From positions 88,018 through 126,694 of the forward strand of contig DLST01000021.1 in NCBI GenBank assembly GCA_002500745.1: DNA of 38,677 nt, written 5' to 3'. Shown here piece after piece: positions 9,081-18,540 of this stretch. Made by a program: the position numbers and the translations under genes. Every line of letters starts with the position of its first letter. The stretch's first letter is position 1. Under the pieces are notes generated by a model. That model saw only the letters and a program-made list of their open reading frames with translations. It made no database searches and had not been told where the DNA came from. The stretch comes from Sphingobacterium sp. UBA7855 (GTDB taxonomy: Bacteria > Bacteroidota > Bacteroidia > Sphingobacteriales > Sphingobacteriaceae).

Positions 9081-9518
9081 CTATTCTATATTTAAGTTTT
9101 TATATATAGTGTTCAGAATCCTTGTAAAAGCATCGAAATCTTCCGCTGTTAAATTTTCCCATGCCTTCATACGAATCTCCGCAACAATTGGCGAAAGCGA
9201 TGCTACTTTTAATTTTCCTTCTTCCGTCAAGTGCAAATAAAGACTCCGGCGGTCTGTTTCGTCAATGACCCGTTCAGCTAGATTTTTTTTAAGAAGGATA
9301 TCAACGATCCGTGTCAATGTCGACTGGTCTTTTCCGCAGCGTTTCGCCAGTTCCTTTTGCGAAAGCTGATCCGTTTCATACAAAGCCTTTAAAATCGTCC
9401 ACTGATCCACAGTGATATCAAATCCTTTCTCCGCAAAAGAGGATTGGGCAAATTGCTTTACCTTCTTGGCTGTTTGGTCGAGAATAAAAGAATAGCGGTC
9501 GAATTTTTCGTTTAGCAT
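9081..9518 (-). CDS. MarR-family transcriptional regulator
   Basis: The 145-residue protein shows the MarR winged-helix pattern: a recognition region KELAKRCGKDQSTLTRIVDIL (about residues 55-75) followed by the wing with DETDRRSLYLHLTEEG. MarR proteins are dimeric and usually repress their own operon until a small ligand or oxidant binds. Here it is the first gene of a three-gene operon with FNR and ferredoxin. Its promoter carries two copies of an 11-bp element, which suggests autoregulation. The ligand is unknown. No conserved redox Cys of the OhrR type (near residue 20) is present. Confidence 0.9.
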   Translation of the reverse strand: MLNEKFDRYSFILDQTAKKVKQFAQSSFAEKGFDITVDQWTILKALYETDQLSQKELAKRCGKDQSTLTRIVDILLKKNLAERVIDETDRRSLYLHLTEEGKLKVASLSPIVAEIRMKAWENLTAEDFDAFTRILNTIYKNLNIE

Positions 9519-9520
9519 AC

Positions 9521-9557
9521 AAATATTTAGTACAACAAATATATTTAAATATTTAGT
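9521..9557. repeat. Paired AAATATTTAGT direct repeats, candidate MarR operators
   Basis: The plus strand carries AAATATTTAGT at 9521-9531 and again at 9547-9557, 26 bp apart. Each contains the palindrome AAATATTT. They flank and touch the predicted -7 element at 9536-9543, the position expected for repressor sites. Binding by the adjacent MarR protein is an inference. Confidence 0.5.
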
Positions 9558-9565
9558 GTGACAAG
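9536..9565 (-). promoter_or_regulatory. marR operon promoter
   Basis: The minus strand has CTTG (9565-9562) and then, after 18 nt, TATATTTG (9543-9536), an exact TAnnTTTG match. Transcription should start about 10 bases before the marR ATG or slightly further out. Confidence 0.6.
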
Positions 9566-9580
9566 TAATTTGAATGCAAT

Positions 9581-9621
9581 AAAAAATGCCCCCAAAAAGT
9601 ACTCAACTTTTTGGGGGCATT
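9581..9621 (-). terminator. Rho-independent terminator of secDF
   Basis: AATGCCCCCAAAAAGT (9585-9600) pairs with ACTTTTTGGGGGCATT (9606-9621) across a 5-nt loop. In the minus direction it runs into TTTTTTATT. It lies about 40 bp past the secDF stop and just upstream of the marR promoter. Confidence 0.9.
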
Positions 9622-9658
9622 TGAATTTTAAACGCCTGCTTTGCTGTAAAGAGCTTTA

Positions 9659-12640
9659 TTAGGGTCTTACAACCTCAGCTTTTTTAGCTGTATTACCTTC
9701 TGCTAAATGCTTTCCTTTACGTAAGTCATATACCGAAGGTGCCGCTAAGATAATCGATGAATATGTACCTACGATAACACCGATTAAGATTGCGAATGAG
9801 AATCCACGGATAACTTCACCACCAAATATAAACAATACAGCAAGAACAAACACGATTGTCAATGATGTGATAATTGTTCTACTTAATGTCGAGTTGATCG
9901 CATGGTTTACAACATCACCAAGATCTTCATTATGTGCATTTGGTTTCGATACGAATTCACGTAAACGGTCAAATACAACCACTGTATCATTCACCGAGTA
10001 AGCAATTACAGTTAATATCGCTGCTACAAAGTGTTGGTCAATATCAAGCGAGAACGGTACGATACCATCCAAGAGAGAGAATAATCCCAATAAAATAATC
10101 GCATCGTGGATTGTTGCAATAGCTGCCCCAATTGAATATTCCCATTTATGGAAACGGATCAAGATGTAAGCTGCAACAATGATGATAGAGAATATTGCCG
10201 AACTGGTTGCTCTGGACTTGATATCAGTGGCAATACTTGGTCCAACTTTTTGAGACGAAAGGATCTCATGTTTATTGGAAGCATCTACTTTCGATAGACC
10301 TTGATTCAATTTGTCCAGCACTTCTTTATCAGCTGCATCAGAAGTTTCTTCAATATGGTAGGTTGTTGTGATACGTAACTGATTGGATGCACCAAAAACT
10401 TTTACTTCCGTTGTTTTCTTGAAGATATCATCCAAGTTTGTACGTACAGCTTCCAAGTCTACAGGCTTATCGTAACGAACTGTATAGGTACGTCCACCTT
10501 GAAAATCTACGCCTAAACTAAATCCTTTTGTGAAAATAGATGCAGCAGAAATTAACACCGCTACGATAGAGATCGCATAGAAGATTTTACGTTTCTGAAC
10601 AAATTTGAAATTTGCATTTTGCAAGGTTTTTGCAGACCAAGGGAAAGAGACTTTAATTTTGAAATCTTTCGCCAACATCCATTCAAAGATCACGCGTGTC
10701 ACTAAGATTGCCGTAAACAATGAAGTGATAATACCCACCATCAACGTTGTTGCGAAACCTAAGATCGGACCACTACCAAATAAGAATAGAATGATACCAA
10801 TTAAGAAGGTTGTGATCTGTGAATCCAGGATGGATGGTAACGCATGTTTGTAACCATCTGCTACCGCCTGACGGATCGATTTACCTAAGCCCAGTTCTTC
10901 ACGGATACGTTCGTAGATCAAGACGTTCGCATCCACTGCGGTACCCATCGTCAATACGATACCCGCGATACCCGGTAAGGTGAGTACAGCATTTAAGGAT
11001 GCCAATACCCCCATAATGATAAATACGTTTAATAACACCGCGATGTTTGCTACGATACCTGCTGTATTGTAGTAAGCAATCATAAAGATCATTACGACGA
11101 TAATACCGATAACAGCCGAGTTAACACCGGCGTCGATGGCAGCTTGCCCCAAAGTAGGACCCACGATGGCTTCTTCAACAATTTTAGCAGTTGTTGGAAG
11201 ACGGCCAGCTTTTAATACGTTTGCCAAATCTTTCGTGTCTTCTACCGTAAAAGAACCTGAGATTGAAGAACTACCATTCGGAATCTCGCCATTTACAGAA
11301 GGAGCAGAATACACCACATTGTCAAGAACGATCGCAATTGCATCTCTGTTTTGAGCCGCTTTTGCGGTAATTTTCTTCCATTCACGTGCACCTTCGCTGT
11401 TCATTTGCATACCAACCACGGGTTGATTTTTCTCATCAAAGTTCGCGGTAGCATCGGTAATCACATCGCCTGTTAATACTGCTCCATTGTCCTGTCCTGA
11501 GCCTTTAATTGCGTATAAGGATAATTGCTCAGGTGTTTTTTGTTCAGGTTTAACAGACCATAAAAGCTTTAAGTTTCCAGGAAGGATTGATTTTACCTCA
11601 GGACGTTGCAAGTATGCATTTACTTTTGCGGTATCTTTTAACGAAGCAATACCCACCATTGAACCTGGCATAAGTGCCATTTGTTGGTTTTCGCCCATAT
11701 AAACAGCTGGACGTAAGACTTCAAATAGTGGATTTTTCTGACCTAGATTTACAGCAGCACTGTCTTTCTTAGCATCTTTTTTACCACCGGTTAGATTAGA
11801 CAATAAATCATCTGATTTTTTGCTCGTATCTGCTGTGGCATTTGTCGTAGCAGCTGGAGCAGCTTTTAACGTTGATGCTAAAGTTTTATCGATATTTTCC
11901 AGTAATGGATAAACTTCTTGGTTAGTATAGGTCTCATAAAACTCCAGTTTTGCGGAGCCTTGAAGCAGGTTACGCACACGGCTTTCATCTTTGACACCAG
12001 GTAACTCGATCAAAATACGGTTTGTACCTTGTTGAATTTGAATGTTTGGCGATGCAACACCAAACTTATCAATACGTGTACGAAGTACTTTGTAGGAATT
12101 TTGGATGGCATTGTCCGCTTCTTTTTGAAGGAACGATTCAACTTTTGAGTCTGAATCACCAGGTTTAATTAGCGCAGCATTATCTTTTGTTGAAAAGAAT
12201 GTTGAAAGTGGAGTTGTCGCACCGATGGATTTGTATTCTTCCATAAATAAAGCAACGACTGTTTTTGCACTCGTTTTGCTTTTTGCTACGGCCTGTTCCA
12301 ACGCTTTATTGAATTTCTCATCTTTTGGGTTATTTGCCAAATTGCGGATCAATTCGTCCAACGAGATTTCCATGGTTACGTTCATACCACCTTTCAAATC
12401 CAATCCCAAAGCGAGTTCATTTGCTTTGGCTTCCCGATAGGTGTATTTTGCAAACCCTAAATTGTACACTACTTCACCTGCCATTGAGTCTAGATAGCTC
12501 TTCTCTTTTGCCAAATCTCCCTTGGCAAAATTCTCAGCATCGCGCTCCACATTGCGGGTCACCCAAGTAAATGATAGGGAGTATAGACACGCTAATGACA
12601 CCACTATCACTAAAAGTTTAATCAGCCCTTTACCTTGCAT
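9659..12640 (-). CDS. secDF: Fused protein translocase subunit SecDF
   Basis: This 993-residue protein joins SecD and SecF in one chain, as is common in Bacteroidetes. The SecD half has one N-terminal membrane segment, the LGLDLKGG motif (about 78-85), a large periplasmic part and a membrane block with GTAVDANVLIYERIREE. The SecF half begins near residue 680 with its own first membrane segment, the GVDFQGG motif and a second block with NDTVVVFDRLRE. SecDF uses the proton gradient to pull proteins out of the Sec channel on the periplasmic side. A Lys/Asp/Ala/Thr-rich low-complexity insert (about residues 258-295) interrupts the SecD periplasmic region. The gene is monocistronic, with its own promoter and terminator. 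Confidence 0.97.
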   Translation of the reverse strand: MQGKGLIKLLVIVVSLACLYSLSFTWVTRNVERDAENFAKGDLAKEKSYLDSMAGEVVYNLGFAKYTYREAKANELALGLDLKGGMNVTMEISLDELIRNLANNPKDEKFNKALEQAVAKSKTSAKTVVALFMEEYKSIGATTPLSTFFSTKDNAALIKPGDSDSKVESFLQKEADNAIQNSYKVLRTRIDKFGVASPNIQIQQGTNRILIELPGVKDESRVRNLLQGSAKLEFYETYTNQEVYPLLENIDKTLASTLKAAPAATTNATADTSKKSDDLLSNLTGGKKDAKKDSAAVNLGQKNPLFEVLRPAVYMGENQQMALMPGSMVGIASLKDTAKVNAYLQRPEVKSILPGNLKLLWSVKPEQKTPEQLSLYAIKGSGQDNGAVLTGDVITDATANFDEKNQPVVGMQMNSEGAREWKKITAKAAQNRDAIAIVLDNVVYSAPSVNGEIPNGSSSISGSFTVEDTKDLANVLKAGRLPTTAKIVEEAIVGPTLGQAAIDAGVNSAVIGIIVVMIFMIAYYNTAGIVANIAVLLNVFIIMGVLASLNAVLTLPGIAGIVLTMGTAVDANVLIYERIREELGLGKSIRQAVADGYKHALPSILDSQITTFLIGIILFLFGSGPILGFATTLMVGIITSLFTAILVTRVIFEWMLAKDFKIKVSFPWSAKTLQNANFKFVQKRKIFYAISIVAVLISAASIFTKGFSLGVDFQGGRTYTVRYDKPVDLEAVRTNLDDIFKKTTEVKVFGASNQLRITTTYHIEETSDAADKEVLDKLNQGLSKVDASNKHEILSSQKVGPSIATDIKSRATSSAIFSIIIVAAYILIRFHKWEYSIGAAIATIHDAIILLGLFSLLDGIVPFSLDIDQHFVAAILTVIAYSVNDTVVVFDRLREFVSKPNAHNEDLGDVVNHAINSTLSRTIITSLTIVFVLAVLFIFGGEVIRGFSFAILIGVIVGTYSSIILAAPSVYDLRKGKHLAEGNTAKKAEVVRP

Positions 12641-12731
12641 CGTCTGTTATTAATTGTATTAATTATAATGTTAAATACTGTTTATGTAATTGATAATTAG
12701 TTCTTGTTTAATCACATTTTACCAAGAATGG

Positions 12732-12739
12732 CAAAGGTA
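12732..12739 (-). promoter_or_regulatory. Predicted -7 element for secDF
   Basis: On the minus strand this is TACCTTTG, an exact TAnnTTTG match, about 92 bp before the secDF ATG. The implied leader is about 80-85 nt and AT-rich. A TTTTC sequence sits near the expected -33 position but lacks the G. Confidence 0.55.
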
Positions 12740-12842
12740 TAAAATTTTTGTAGAATGAAAAGTTTTATTTATGCCAATTAGGTCAACGGCATAAAAATAG
12801 GAGAATTGAAGAAAAAAAGAAATACTTATGCATTTTATTTCA

Positions 12843-12883
12843 TAAAAAAAGGTCCTCCTCATGATGAGAAGAACCTTTTTTTT
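12843..12883 (-). terminator. Terminator of the small outer-membrane protein gene
   Basis: AAAAAAAGGTCCTCCTCAT faces ATGAGAAGAACCTTTTTTT. The two C-A mismatches on the plus strand become G-U pairs in the minus-strand RNA, so the hairpin is intact only in that direction, followed by seven Us. It lies just past the stop of the 12905-13378 gene. Confidence 0.85.
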
Positions 12884-12904
12884 AAGCTATTTGAACTGCT
12901 TCTA

Positions 12905-13378
12905 TTATCTTAATGTATATTTGATACCAAATGAAAATGTTGAAGCGTCAAAATCAGAACCATGGTTTAAAGTCCAATTTGGTTTCCAGTCAGCGTGAAG
13001 ACCGATAGGAGCCGATGGAATTTTAAATTCTAGACCCAATTGCGGTCTTAATCCCACATAAGTGATGTTATCACCAGCGTCTACAAACGTTAATTGTGCA
13101 CCGACACCTGCGTACCAGCCTAAACCTGGAGCGCCACGGAAAGGTCTTGCATGTTGCCAATCAGCACCAACTGCTACCACATGGTCATCAAACATTACCT
13201 GCGCTTGACCATTGTTTGCGCCACCCATTGATTGTTTGTATTGAACCCCCCATAAATCACCGATCGATCCGTCGAAAACCACACCGATAGCAGCGCGTTG
13301 AGGAGATTGAGCTTTTACTTCTTGTGTACCAAATGCTAATGCTGCGACTGCAGCTAATGAAAGTAGTGTCTTTTTCAT
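12905..13378 (-). CDS. Small outer-membrane beta-barrel protein, function unknown
   Basis: The 157-residue product starts with a clear Sec signal peptide (MKKTLLSLAAVAALAFGTQ..., cleavage near residue 23 after KA). The mature part alternates hydrophobic and polar residues, is rich in Gly and aromatic residues, and ends in FGIKYTLR. About eight strands fit this length, as in OmpW/OmpX-like barrels. It is a single-gene unit with its own terminator. I do not recognise a specific family, and transport or structural roles cannot be told apart from the sequence. Confidence 0.75.
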   Translation of the reverse strand: MKKTLLSLAAVAALAFGTQEVKAQSPQRAAIGVVFDGSIGDLWGVQYKQSMGGANNGQAQVMFDDHVVAVGADWQHARPFRGAPGLGWYAGVGAQLTFVDAGDNITYVGLRPQLGLEFKIPSAPIGLHADWKPNWTLNHGSDFDASTFSFGIKYTLR

Positions 13379-13563
13379 AATTATCTTATCTTTATATTTT
13401 CATTAATTAAAATAACTTTTCGTGTTACCGAAAGCAAATAGCTTGCCAAAAAATAATCGCGTCTGAAATAAAGAAAATGGAATGTTTAATTCATAATGGT
13501 TCTAATTTGTCTTTCGATTGTAATTTATATACTTTATTTTTTAATATTACTTATTTTTCTTAA

Positions 13564-15077
<1,514 letters not shown>

Positions 15078-15096
15078 ATAGCACTTATTTGATATA

Positions 15097-15128
15097 AAAA
15101 CCGATAATCTTTATTATCGGTTTTTTTT
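15097..15128 (+). terminator. Rho-independent terminator of guaB
   Basis: AAAACCGATAAT (15097-15108) pairs with ATTATCGGTTTT (15113-15124) over a 4-nt loop, and the T tract runs from 15121 to 15128. Confidence 0.92.
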
Positions 15129-15209
15129 GTGTAAAAATATTAGCAAGATAGCCTGAGGGATCGACAGGAAATTTGTACTTTTATACCCTATTCTCAGGTT
15201 ATAAAATTT

Positions 15210-15215
15210 AAGGAG
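15210..15215 (+). promoter_or_regulatory. Shine-Dalgarno site supporting a TTG start for pcrA
   Basis: AAGGAG sits 5 nt before the TTG at 15221. Strong Shine-Dalgarno sites are uncommon in Bacteroidetes, and here it compensates for the weak start codon and decides the start. Confidence 0.7.
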
Positions 15216-15220
15216 TTAAT

Positions 15221-17500
15221 TTGGATTATTTAGCGGGTTTAAACCCTTCACAACGAGGAGCCGTAGAGCAAACAGAAGGTCCTGTGATGATTGTTGCAGG
15301 GGCTGGTTCAGGAAAAACACGGGTGATTACCTATCGTGTAGCACACTTGATTCGAAAAGGTGTTGATCCATTCAATATCTTGGTATTGACATTTACCAAC
15401 AAGGCCGCCAAAGAGATGCGCGCCCGTATCGTTTCTGTCGTAGGGAGCGAAGCGAAAAATATTTGGATGGGAACATTCCACTCCGTATTTGCAAAAATAC
15501 TTCGGGTAGAAGCTGAATTGATCGGGTATCCAAGAAACTTTACCATTTACGATACCGACGATACCAAAAGCTTGTTGCGTGCCATCTTAAAAGAAATGAA
15601 TCTTGACGATAAACTGTATAACGTCAATCATGTGTACGGACGGATCTCGCAGGCAAAAAACAACCTCATATCACCGCAGGAATATAATAAGAATGAAGCC
15701 ATCTTGGCCGAAGATATTTCCAACGGTCGTGGGCAATTGGGACAAATTTATATGACCTATGCGCAACGCTGCTACAGGGCAGGAGCCATGGATTTTGATG
15801 ATCTGTTGTTTAAAACAAATGTATTATTGAATAAACATCCAGAGGTACTGCATAAATATCAGCACCAGTTTCGTTATCTGATGGTCGATGAGTATCAGGA
15901 TACGAACTTTTCACAATACCTTATTGTCAAGCGACTGGCAGCAGTCAACGAAAATATCTGTGTCGTAGGGGATGACGCACAGTCTATCTATGCATTTCGC
16001 GGGGCAAATATTCAGAATATCCTAAATTTCCAAAAAGATTATCCGGATGTGAAGATCTTTAAACTGGAGCAGAATTATCGATCTACCAAGATGATCGTGA
16101 ATGCAGCTAATTCGGTGATCGCCAACAATCAGAATCAATTGGAGAAAAATGTTTTTTCAGATAATGAAGAGGGCGAAAAAATCAGGGTTTCACGTGCGTT
16201 CTCTGACAATGAAGAAGGTAAGATCGTCGCCGACCAGATCATTGAAGAGAAATCGTTAAAAGGGCTTAATTTTAAAGATTTTGCTATTCTGTATCGTACC
16301 AACGCCCAATCCAGGGCAATGGAGGAGGCCTTACGCAAAATTAATATTCCCTATAAAATATATGGTGGTACTTCTTTCTATCAACGGAAAGAAATTAAAG
16401 ATCTAATCGCATATTTTAGGCTTACCTTCAATCCAAACGATGAGGAAGCGTTAAAGCGCGTTATCAATTACCCGCGCAGAGGGATAGGGGATACAACAAT
16501 CGAGAAGATTATGATCGCTGCAGATCAGAATCAATACCGCATTTGGGATGTTGTTGCCAATGCAGCCCAGTTTCTAGACGGACGTAGTGCAACTTCTGTC
16601 GGTGGTTTTGCACAGATGATACAGAGTTTTCAAGCCCTGGCCAAAAATAATAACGCCTTTGATACGGCCATGCACATTGCTCAGCACTGTGGTATTCTGA
16701 AAGAATTGTATGAAGACAAATCGGTAGAGGGGTTGGCGCGTTACGAAAATATCCAGGAACTCCTCAATGGTATTAAGGAATTTTCGGAGCGAGAGGACAT
16801 TGAAGAGCGTGGACTGGACGTATACATGCAAGATATCGCTCTGTTGACAAACGACGATAATGATAAAGATCCAAACGCTGATACCGTATCCTTAATGACC
16901 ATCCACTCTTCGAAAGGACTGGAGTTTCCGATTGTTTTTATCGTTGGTTTGGAAGAAAACTTATTTCCGTCGCAGTTATCTTTAAATTCCAGGTCGGAAT
17001 TGGAGGAAGAACGAAGACTTTTTTATGTCGCTGTGACTAGAGCTGAAAAAAAATTACTACTTTCGTATGCTACTTCGCGATATCGTTGGGGAACGCTCAA
17101 TAATTGCGAACCCAGTCGCTTCTTGGATGAATTAAATCCGGCATGTCTAGCATTGGATTTTAAACCACGACAAACTTCTGCCTCAGCCGGAAGTTTTCAA
17201 GGCGAACGAATTGCATGGCAACAAAAGGACAGTGATGACACATTTTCTAAACCTAAGCCTAAGCCGATGGTGAAAACGACGTCAATACTGCCAAAAGCCC
17301 ACAAACCTACTGCGGGTTTTGCTCCTTCAGATACATCAAACCTTCAAGTCGGCATGGAAGTTGAACACGAACGCTTCGGATTTGGGAAAGTTGTTAATCT
17401 CGAAGGAAATAAAGGAGATATAAAAGCAACTATTTTCTTTAAAGAGTTGGGACAGAAACAATTGTTGCTTAAATTTGCAAAACTTAGAATAATTCAATAA
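15221..17500 (+). CDS. pcrA: UvrD/PcrA-type superfamily 1 DNA helicase
   Basis: The 759-residue protein is a 3'-5' SF1A helicase. Walker A is AGAGSGKT (26-33), Walker B is DEYQDT from residue 223, followed by GDDAQSIYAFRGA, QNYRST and, near 590, VFIVGLEENLFPS and FYVAVTRAEK. The C-terminal 50 residues (GMEVEHERFGFGKVV...) match the Tudor-like domain that PcrA/UvrD use to contact RNA polymerase. The role is in nucleotide excision repair and clearing of transcription or replication conflicts. The chosen start is TTG at 15221, because AAGGAG lies 5 nt upstream (15210-15215) and the protein then begins at the expected place before motif I. No in-frame ATG fits better. Confidence 0.95.
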   Translation: MDYLAGLNPSQRGAVEQTEGPVMIVAGAGSGKTRVITYRVAHLIRKGVDPFNILVLTFTNKAAKEMRARIVSVVGSEAKNIWMGTFHSVFAKILRVEAELIGYPRNFTIYDTDDTKSLLRAILKEMNLDDKLYNVNHVYGRISQAKNNLISPQEYNKNEAILAEDISNGRGQLGQIYMTYAQRCYRAGAMDFDDLLFKTNVLLNKHPEVLHKYQHQFRYLMVDEYQDTNFSQYLIVKRLAAVNENICVVGDDAQSIYAFRGANIQNILNFQKDYPDVKIFKLEQNYRSTKMIVNAANSVIANNQNQLEKNVFSDNEEGEKIRVSRAFSDNEEGKIVADQIIEEKSLKGLNFKDFAILYRTNAQSRAMEEALRKINIPYKIYGGTSFYQRKEIKDLIAYFRLTFNPNDEEALKRVINYPRRGIGDTTIEKIMIAADQNQYRIWDVVANAAQFLDGRSATSVGGFAQMIQSFQALAKNNNAFDTAMHIAQHCGILKELYEDKSVEGLARYENIQELLNGIKEFSEREDIEERGLDVYMQDIALLTNDDNDKDPNADTVSLMTIHSSKGLEFPIVFIVGLEENLFPSQLSLNSRSELEEERRLFYVAVTRAEKKLLLSYATSRYRWGTLNNCEPSRFLDELNPACLALDFKPRQTSASAGSFQGERIAWQQKDSDDTFSKPKPKPMVKTTSILPKAHKPTAGFAPSDTSNLQVGMEVEHERFGFGKVVNLEGNKGDIKATIFFKELGQKQLLLKFAKLRIIQ

Positions 17501-17553
17501 TAAAATACCAAAACGACATCTTGATCGTTTACTTAGGTACTTATATTAGCTAT

Positions 17554-18372
17554 ATGAACTTTGACTACAACAGCACTAGACCAAAATTGATCCTTGCAGA
17601 ATATGGTCGCAATGTGCAAAATATGGTAGATTACATCTGTACTTTACCCACAAAGGAAGAAAGAAATAAACACGCACAAATTGTAATCGATATGATGGGG
17701 GTGTTAAACCCACATCTTCGAGATGTGTCTGATTTCAAACATAAGCTGTGGGACCACCTGCAGATTATTTCTGATTTTAAATTGGATATCGACTCGCCTT
17801 ATCCAATTGCTACTGCCAAAAGCGTGAAACACGAAGTGGAGCACCTCGGCTATCCACAGCATTCCATCCGATTCAAGCATTACGGTTTTACCGTAGAGAA
17901 AATGATTGAGAAGGCGCTATTGGCCAATGACGAAGCCAAAAGGGAGCAGATGGTTATCGGTATTGCCAATTTTATGAAAATGGCTTACCTGACCTGGAAT
18001 AAAGATTCTGTTTCGGATGAATTGATCATTCAGGATCTCAAAGAGCTGTCAGGTTATCAATTGACCTTACCAGAAGGTACTGTTTTGACGAAACTTGACT
18101 TTAAAACGCCGCCTCCAGGCAATCGTGTTAAAGGTCCGGCCAACAGTAATTCGGGCGGAAATAATAACAACAACAACAATAACAATAATTCCGGTCATCA
18201 GTCGAAAGGTGGTGGTAAGCCCCGTATGGCAAACAACAATAACAATAATACCAAACGCAACAACTACGGAAGCAACAGTAATAGCTACGGAAGTAACAGT
18301 AACAATAGTTACGGAAGTAATAATAACAGAAACAGAAAGCCACAGGGTAACTATAATAACAAACGAGGCTAG
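17554..18372 (+). CDS. DUF4290 family protein with Asn/Gly-rich tail
   Basis: I start this at the ATG 17554 (272 residues); the frame extends 11 codons further upstream only through a TTG. The first 190 residues are a compact, helix-rich domain that I recognise as DUF4290, a Bacteroidetes-specific family of unknown function often found next to murA. The remainder (about 190-272) is low complexity: runs of Asn, then repeats of the type YGSNSNS, ending with basic NRKPQGNYNNKRG. It lies 53 bp after pcrA and ahead of murA, and a terminator separates it from murA. Basic, Asn/Gly-rich tails often bind RNA, but that is inference. Confidence 0.85.
   Translation: MNFDYNSTRPKLILAEYGRNVQNMVDYICTLPTKEERNKHAQIVIDMMGVLNPHLRDVSDFKHKLWDHLQIISDFKLDIDSPYPIATAKSVKHEVEHLGYPQHSIRFKHYGFTVEKMIEKALLANDEAKREQMVIGIANFMKMAYLTWNKDSVSDELIIQDLKELSGYQLTLPEGTVLTKLDFKTPPPGNRVKGPANSNSGGNNNNNNNNNNSGHQSKGGGKPRMANNNNNNTKRNNYGSNSNSYGSNSNNSYGSNNNRNRKPQGNYNNKRG
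18150..18363 (+). repeat. Low-complexity AAC/AAT repeat tract within the DUF4290 gene
   Basis: The tail is encoded by (AAC/AAT)n triplets and three copies of a TACGGAAGYAAYAGTAA-like unit (near 18265, 18286 and 18310). The mixed AAC and AAT codons lower the risk of slippage compared with a pure triplet run. Confidence 0.7.
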
Positions 18373-18391
18373 TTCTTAAAATTGTTCAAAG

Positions 18392-18446
18392 AAGCAGGCA
18401 ATTGCGAAGTGATTAACAGATTTCTTTACAATTGCCTGCTTTTTTT
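18392..18446 (+). terminator. Terminator after the DUF4290 gene
   Basis: AAGCAGGCAATTG (18392-18404) pairs with CAATTGCCTGCTT (18429-18441) over a 24-nt loop, followed by a run of seven Ts ending at 18446. Confidence 0.85.
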
Positions 18447-18540
18447 AAAAAATGCGGTGTTTTACGCAACAATAAAACCAAATACCCAAGGGAAATACAA
18501 GCGGAGAGTATGTATTAAGAAGATATCACTTATAGAATAA

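Noticed and set aside
18128..18343. Cys/Tyr-rich minus-strand frame opposite the DUF4290 tail
   Set aside because: It is the complement of the AAC/AAT repeat tract, which gives an artificial Cys- and Tyr-rich translation.
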